Assembly (NCBI RefSeq): GCF_001475935.1
Contig: NZ_LDQA01000024.1
Coordinates: 104,429 to 168,428, forward strand
Source: Aureimonas ureilytica
GTDB lineage: Bacteria; Pseudomonadota; Alphaproteobacteria; Rhizobiales; Rhizobiaceae
DNA: 64,000 nt
Reading direction: 5' to 3'
The notes under the pieces are model-generated. The model was not told the DNA's origin, did not search any database, and was given only the letters and a program-made list of their open reading frames with translations. Both the position numbers and the translations under genes were made by a program. Shown one piece after another: positions 60,105 through 64,000 of this stretch. Numbering within the stretch: position 1 is the stretch's first letter; each line of letters opens with the position of its first letter.

Positions 60105-62492
60105 TTACCACCAGCCGGGCGGAACGGCGCGCGCCGGGGCGACCTGCGAGCGGCGGGGGGCGAGCGAGCCGGGCGGCCAGGCGAGCCCGGCATGGAGCGA
60201 GCCGCCGCGCGGCAGAAGCGGGCTGTGGAACGGGTCGCTCGCGGCGACGCCCGGCCAGCGCGCCAGAAGCGCGCGGGCTTCGCGCGACCCGTCGCCGGGG
60301 AGCGTCAGCGGCGGGGCGGAGAGTTTCAGCACGGCGTCAGGCGATTGCACCACGCGCCGCCCGAAGGCCTGAAGCTTCAGGGCATAGTCCTGCGCGCCGA
60401 AGCGATGGGGAAAGAGAAGCGCGTCGAAGCCGCCGAGCGCCAGGAACTCGGCGCGCCGCGTCAGGACGGCGCTCCAGGAAAGGCCCGATGTCTGGCGCGC
60501 GACCGTGAGCGCGTCCCCATAGGCGGGATCGCCCGATGCCATGCCTTCGAAGGCCGGGAGCGAATGGCCGAGGGGCGAGAGGATGCGGCCGGCCTCGGCC
60601 ACCGCGCCGTCCCCACCCAGAAGAACAGGCGCAACGGCGCCGACATCGGTTTCCGCGATCCGGCTCGTCAGTTCGTCCAGCCAATCCGCCCCCACCGGGC
60701 GCAGGCGCGCGTCGAGAATGCAGACGAGATCGGCGGGGGCAGCTTCCACCGCCGCGTTGAGCCGCGCGGCGCGCGAGCGCCCGCCGCTCGATTGCAGAAG
60801 TTCGATTCCGTCCAGCCGCAACGCTTCGCGCAAGGACGGGTCGAGAATACCGGCACTCACGAACAGCTGGACATCGCCTGCACGTCTTGCCGGCCGCAGC
60901 GCCTCGCCGGCCTCGCGAAGCGGCAGTGAGGGATCGTCCGCGTCGAGGATCAGCGCGATCGTCGCGGGCGCCGCCTTGCGCCGGACACGCAGAGCCGGAA
61001 GCGTCATGGCGGGACGCGGGCGAAGATCGGCCGCGACGCCGCGCGCGGACAGATGCGACGAGACGCTCGCCGCCAATGTTTCGGCCTCGGCTCTAGGGCT
61101 CGGGATGGGGCAGATGGCAGCGAGACCCGGCACATGAAGAAATCGCCCGAGCCGGTGCAGCCCCGCCTCGATCGGTGCCAGAAACAGGCGATGGAGATGC
61201 GCGACGCCGCGTGCGAGCGCGTCCATCGCCTCGTCCCGCCGCATCAGGAAGGCCGTCTCGAACAGCGATTGTTCGAGCGCGCGTTCATAGTCGAAGGCCG
61301 GCAGGGCCAAGGGCTGGAGCGTTCCGTCTTCGGCCTGAAGGAGAAGATCGCCATAGCAAAGGCTGGCCGCAGGATCGGCCTCCAGCGCGGCCTGCCAGCG
61401 GGACAGCGCACCCGGCCGCAGCCGCGCGCCGGCCCGCAGCCAGAGAATGGCGTCGCAATCGGCCGCTTCCGTTTCAAGGAAGAGCCGCGCGGCGGCCGGG
61501 TCGAAGCCGCCACTGGTCTCGAAAGGCGCCAGAATCGCCATCGGCCCGCCGGGATGATCGCCCAGCGCGGCAAGACTCGCCTCGCCATCGCCCGCTCCGA
61601 CCACGAGCACGGCGACACGGCTGTTGCCAGGCTCGGATGCCGTGACCAGCGGAAAGCGGCGGTCCCAATCCTCGAACAGCGTGAAGGGCACGTGATCGGG
61701 CAAAATCGCGTCGAACAACGCGCCGCGCGGCACATCCTGCTCGTATTCCGCACGCGCTTTCAGATCGGCCGCGAGCCCGTCCGGAAAGGCCACAAGCGTC
61801 AGCGGCCCGACCGGCAACGGCCGGCCATCCGCCAGAAGCTCCACATCGCGCGGATGGCCATCGGCGAGCGAGCGCGGCAGGGTGAGGCGGAAGCCCGCGA
61901 CGGGGCGCGCGGCGTTGCCAGCTGTCACCTTGCGCCAGCGATCGGCCACGGTGCGTGCAACCACCGCCCCGTCCACCACCGCTTCCACATGGCGGGGCGC
62001 TACGGACGTGGGGTTAATGTCGAGCCAACCGCTCACTGTGAGACCGCCGTCCCATTGCGCCCCGGCGGATGGCGCGCCGCTGGGGTCAAAGCCTGTGGCG
62101 GCTCGCAGATCGATCGGCTCGCCCAGGGCGATGTCGAGATTGGCAAGGCGCAGTTCGGCGCGCCCGAGACCGGCCAATGCTCCGGCTTCGAGAACGAAGC
62201 GAAAGCCGTGGCACCCGTCGCCGCGGCCCAGCGCCAGCGCCTCCCGGTCCAAAAGCTGCGCGCGCATGAGCTGCGCAGGGTATCCGTCGAGAAGAAGCTC
62301 CACGGCGAGCCGGCGCTCGGGATCGACGGGATCGATCACATAGCCTTCCAGAACCGTTTCGCTGCTGCGCACGAAACGCACCCGTAGCGACGTGTCGGCA
62401 GCAGACGCACGCCCCGGCGCGTCGTCACGCCGGCGGCGGCGGGAGGCAATCAGCGAACCAATCGACGAGGGCGTTTGCGATGTCTCGGTCAC
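60105..62492 (-). CDS. Glycosyltransferase-like protein (GT2-type C-terminal domain)
   Basis: 795 residues if started at GTG 62492 (MTETSQTPSSIGSLIAS). The N-terminal 250 residues look like beta-rich repeats (EGYVIDPVDPERR, VSGWLDINPTS). A middle part has ILWLRAGARLRPGALSRWQ, and the last 250 resemble a GT2 GT-A domain (VCILDARLRPVGADWLDEL, GGFDALLFPHRFGAQDYALKLQAFG), though the usual DxD is altered. The start is uncertain: 62555 and 62381 are alternatives. It overlaps the upstream glycosyltransferase gene by 68 bases. It probably belongs to a surface polysaccharide or glycan cluster extending beyond the window. Confidence 0.7.
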   Translation of the reverse strand: MTETSQTPSSIGSLIASRRRRRDDAPGRASAADTSLRVRFVRSSETVLEGYVIDPVDPERRLAVELLLDGYPAQLMRAQLLDREALALGRGDGCHGFRFVLEAGALAGLGRAELRLANLDIALGEPIDLRAATGFDPSGAPSAGAQWDGGLTVSGWLDINPTSVAPRHVEAVVDGAVVARTVADRWRKVTAGNAARPVAGFRLTLPRSLADGHPRDVELLADGRPLPVGPLTLVAFPDGLAADLKARAEYEQDVPRGALFDAILPDHVPFTLFEDWDRRFPLVTASEPGNSRVAVLVVGAGDGEASLAALGDHPGGPMAILAPFETSGGFDPAAARLFLETEAADCDAILWLRAGARLRPGALSRWQAALEADPAASLCYGDLLLQAEDGTLQPLALPAFDYERALEQSLFETAFLMRRDEAMDALARGVAHLHRLFLAPIEAGLHRLGRFLHVPGLAAICPIPSPRAEAETLAASVSSHLSARGVAADLRPRPAMTLPALRVRRKAAPATIALILDADDPSLPLREAGEALRPARRAGDVQLFVSAGILDPSLREALRLDGIELLQSSGGRSRAARLNAAVEAAPADLVCILDARLRPVGADWLDELTSRIAETDVGAVAPVLLGGDGAVAEAGRILSPLGHSLPAFEGMASGDPAYGDALTVARQTSGLSWSAVLTRRAEFLALGGFDALLFPHRFGAQDYALKLQAFGRRVVQSPDAVLKLSAPPLTLPGDGSREARALLARWPGVAASDPFHSPLLPRGGSLHAGLAWPPGSLAPRRSQVAPARAVPPGWW

Positions 62493-64000
62493 GGGCGGTC
62501 GGGTCCATGAAGTGATGGGGCGCGGGCGCAAGACGGCGCGCGGCCGGATCGGCAAAGGCAGCGGGAAGGCCGGTTTCCGCGCGCAGACGCTCGAACAGGG
62601 CGTGGCCGCCGGCCATGGGGGGAAGGGCGAGGGCAGAAAGGCCGAACTGGGCCGCGCGCAAGGTGAGATCGGCCGCGCGCACGGGGCCGGTCACGAAGAC
62701 ATTGCCCAGGCCGAACAAAGCATCCTCGTCCAACGCCCGGCCGAGACCCAAGACCAAGCCCTCAGGTATTTCGGATCTGAAGGCCACCGAGAGCGCGCGC
62801 AGAAAGGTCTGTTCGCGCGAGCCAAGCGTCGGTAGAAGGACGCCGAGCGTCGGGCGGGTGACCGGCCTCGGCTGGCGATCAAGCTCAATCTTGCCGGCAA
62901 GCTTCTGCGGCGCGATTCGCACGGTCTCGGACAGGAGGCGATGCGTCCCCTCGTCAGCCGTCTGAAGCCGTCGCCAGAAGGTGCGTTTGGCGGCCTGAAA
63001 CGGCGCGACGAGCGCGGGAGCGCCGGGGCCTTCCAGCAGCCAGTCGATCGGCGCGCGCCTGACGGTCAACGCTTCGAACAGGGGCTCAGGGGGTGGCGGG
63101 CCGACGAGATCGATCGAGGCCGGGCGCAACGCGCCGAGATAGGCGCGCCATTCATCTTTATCCGTGAAGTCGAGCGACTGGGGCAGCGACCCCGCATCGT
63201 CCGCGCGGAAGGCCAGATGCAACCCGCCGCCGCTCTGCCGCCACTCCAACGCGAGCCAGCGCGTCGAACGACGGGACAGGCGAAACAGATGCTCCTCGGC
63301 CGCCGGGTCGCCGCGCCCGAAGACGACGAGCCGCCCGCCCGCTGGGGGCGCGAGCGCGGCCTCCAGGCGCGATCGGAACGGGCGCAGCGGATCGGCGGCC
63401 GCAAAGCCCTCCGCCTCGTCGCGGTGATGAGGATGGCGCTTGGCGGCGAGGCGACGGTGGCGTGCGACGAGAGCGGTGCGGCTGTCGCTGAAGGAGCGCG
63501 AGCCGCCATGCGGGACGAAGAGGCCGGGGGCGGCAACGTTTCGGAACCCTTTGGCGCGCACGCGCAGGCACAGGTCCAGATCCTCGAAATAGCCGCGCCC
63601 ATAGAGCGTCGAAAGCAGCCCGACCGCCGCCAGCGCGTCATGGCGCAGGAACAGGCAGAAGCCCGAGCCGGCCGGCATGTCCACCGCCGCTCCCGTCTGA
63701 AGCGTGGCGGCAAGCGCGTCGATCCGCCGGGCCTCGTCGGGCATCGGCGGCGGGGCCTTGTCCGCGCGCGAGGGGAAACTCGCCAGCTCGCCCCGGTTGG
63801 AGAGCGGCGACACCGTGCCGATATTGGCCTCGCCATAGGCGATGTCGGCGAGGCGCGGGAGCGCGCCCGCCGGCAGCACGGCGTCGCTGTTGAGAAGCAG
63901 CACATCCTCGCCGGACAGACTGGCCAGCCCTCGGTTCACGGCACCGGCAAAGCCGAGGTTTGCGTCGTTGCGCAGGAGGTCGATCAGGCCGCGCGCGGCC
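62425..64000 (-). CDS. GT2-family glycosyltransferase, partial
   Basis: Runs off the right edge; the N-terminus is missing and 525 codons remain. The visible start belongs to a GT-A domain: NDANLGFAGAVNRGLA, LLLNSDAVLPAGALPRLADI (NSD in place of DxD), SGFCLFLRHDALAAVG and GRGYFEDLDLCLRVRAKGFR (the E-D-x-D acceptor-side motif), as in rhamnosyltransferase-like GT2 enzymes. A second domain of unknown type follows, ending with FADCLPPPP. It is coupled to the following gene by overlap. Cell-surface glycan assembly is the likely pathway. Confidence 0.88.
   Translation of the reverse strand, partial: AARGLIDLLRNDANLGFAGAVNRGLASLSGEDVLLLNSDAVLPAGALPRLADIAYGEANIGTVSPLSNRGELASFPSRADKAPPPMPDEARRIDALAATLQTGAAVDMPAGSGFCLFLRHDALAAVGLLSTLYGRGYFEDLDLCLRVRAKGFRNVAAPGLFVPHGGSRSFSDSRTALVARHRRLAAKRHPHHRDEAEGFAAADPLRPFRSRLEAALAPPAGGRLVVFGRGDPAAEEHLFRLSRRSTRWLALEWRQSGGGLHLAFRADDAGSLPQSLDFTDKDEWRAYLGALRPASIDLVGPPPPEPLFEALTVRRAPIDWLLEGPGAPALVAPFQAAKRTFWRRLQTADEGTHRLLSETVRIAPQKLAGKIELDRQPRPVTRPTLGVLLPTLGSREQTFLRALSVAFRSEIPEGLVLGLGRALDEDALFGLGNVFVTGPVRAADLTLRAAQFGLSALALPPMAGGHALFERLRAETGLPAAFADPAARRLAPAPHHFMDPTARDRDIANALVDWFADCLPPPPA

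Noticed and set aside
1..64000. Insertion sequences, prophage, CRISPR arrays, rRNA or tRNA genes
   Set aside because: No transposase or integrase reading frames, no regularly spaced repeats and no recognisable rRNA or tRNA sequences were seen on either strand; by-eye tRNA detection is not exhaustive.

Overview
The window is GC-rich, densely coded DNA typical of an alphaproteobacterium of the order Hyphomicrobiales (Rhizobiales). The evidence is a Sinorhizobium-style myo-inositol locus (RpiR-type IolR with GGAA-N6-TTCC-like operators, IolC fused to a C-terminal aldolase-like domain), a FrcBCA-like ABC transporter with a one-domain ATPase, a DUF2778 protein, a LuxI/LuxR pair and a rhizobial-type intergenic repeat. 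An Aurantimonadaceae-like host (Aureimonas/Aurantimonas) is my guess, not something shown here. I saw no rRNA, tRNA, CRISPR array, phage or insertion sequence.

Layout. 1-1726: the end of an ABC permease gene, then a mannitol/fructuronate-type dehydrogenase. 2124-6695: a long methyl-accepting chemotaxis protein (MCP), CorA, and a Set-like sugar efflux carrier. 6958-19704: a polyol/ketose island with a sugar ABC transporter (ATPase, permease, binding protein), an SDR resembling D-threitol/glycerol-type dehydrogenases, DhaK and DhaL, a SorC-type regulator fused to a second DhaK, a second DhaL, and, on the other strand, a ROK kinase fused to a P-loop kinase domain and a LacD/YihT-type aldolase; a second SorC regulator closes it. 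20035-23072: a FrcBCA-like ABC transporter with no enzymes of its own beside it. 23167-37703: the inositol locus. iolC-iolE-iolB run leftward, iolR is also leftward, and iolI, two inositol-type binding proteins, ATPase, permease, a Gfo/Idh oxidoreductase, iolG and iolD form one rightward operon.

37881-46655: a LacI regulator faces an SDR and an aldose-epimerase-like gene. A ROK regulator then faces an overlapping five-gene operon (Gfo/Idh oxidoreductase, TIM-barrel isomerase, alpha/beta hydrolase, ribulose-phosphate-3-epimerase relative, ROK kinase). This looks like a sugar pathway without its own transporter. A 17-base sequence upstream of its first operon recurs exactly upstream of the orphan FrcBCA-like transporter, which suggests the two belong together.

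46953-56135: MgtE, a Cache-domain MCP, a DUF2778 (L,D-transpeptidase-like) protein, a large catalase and a GGDEF-EAL protein. 56550-59566: a quorum-sensing unit in which luxR diverges from luxI, and luxI overlaps a cytochrome P450 gene that is followed after one base by a 69-residue unknown gene. 59639-64000: a hotdog thioesterase and two glycosyltransferase genes reading in from the right edge.

Most unusual items: the SorC-DhaK fusion with its own DhaL, the ROK/P-loop fusion, the luxI-P450-small-protein operon, the shared 17-mer, a second inositol-type binding protein with a changed pocket, and an MCP whose two coiled-coil arms carry matching 28-residue insertions.
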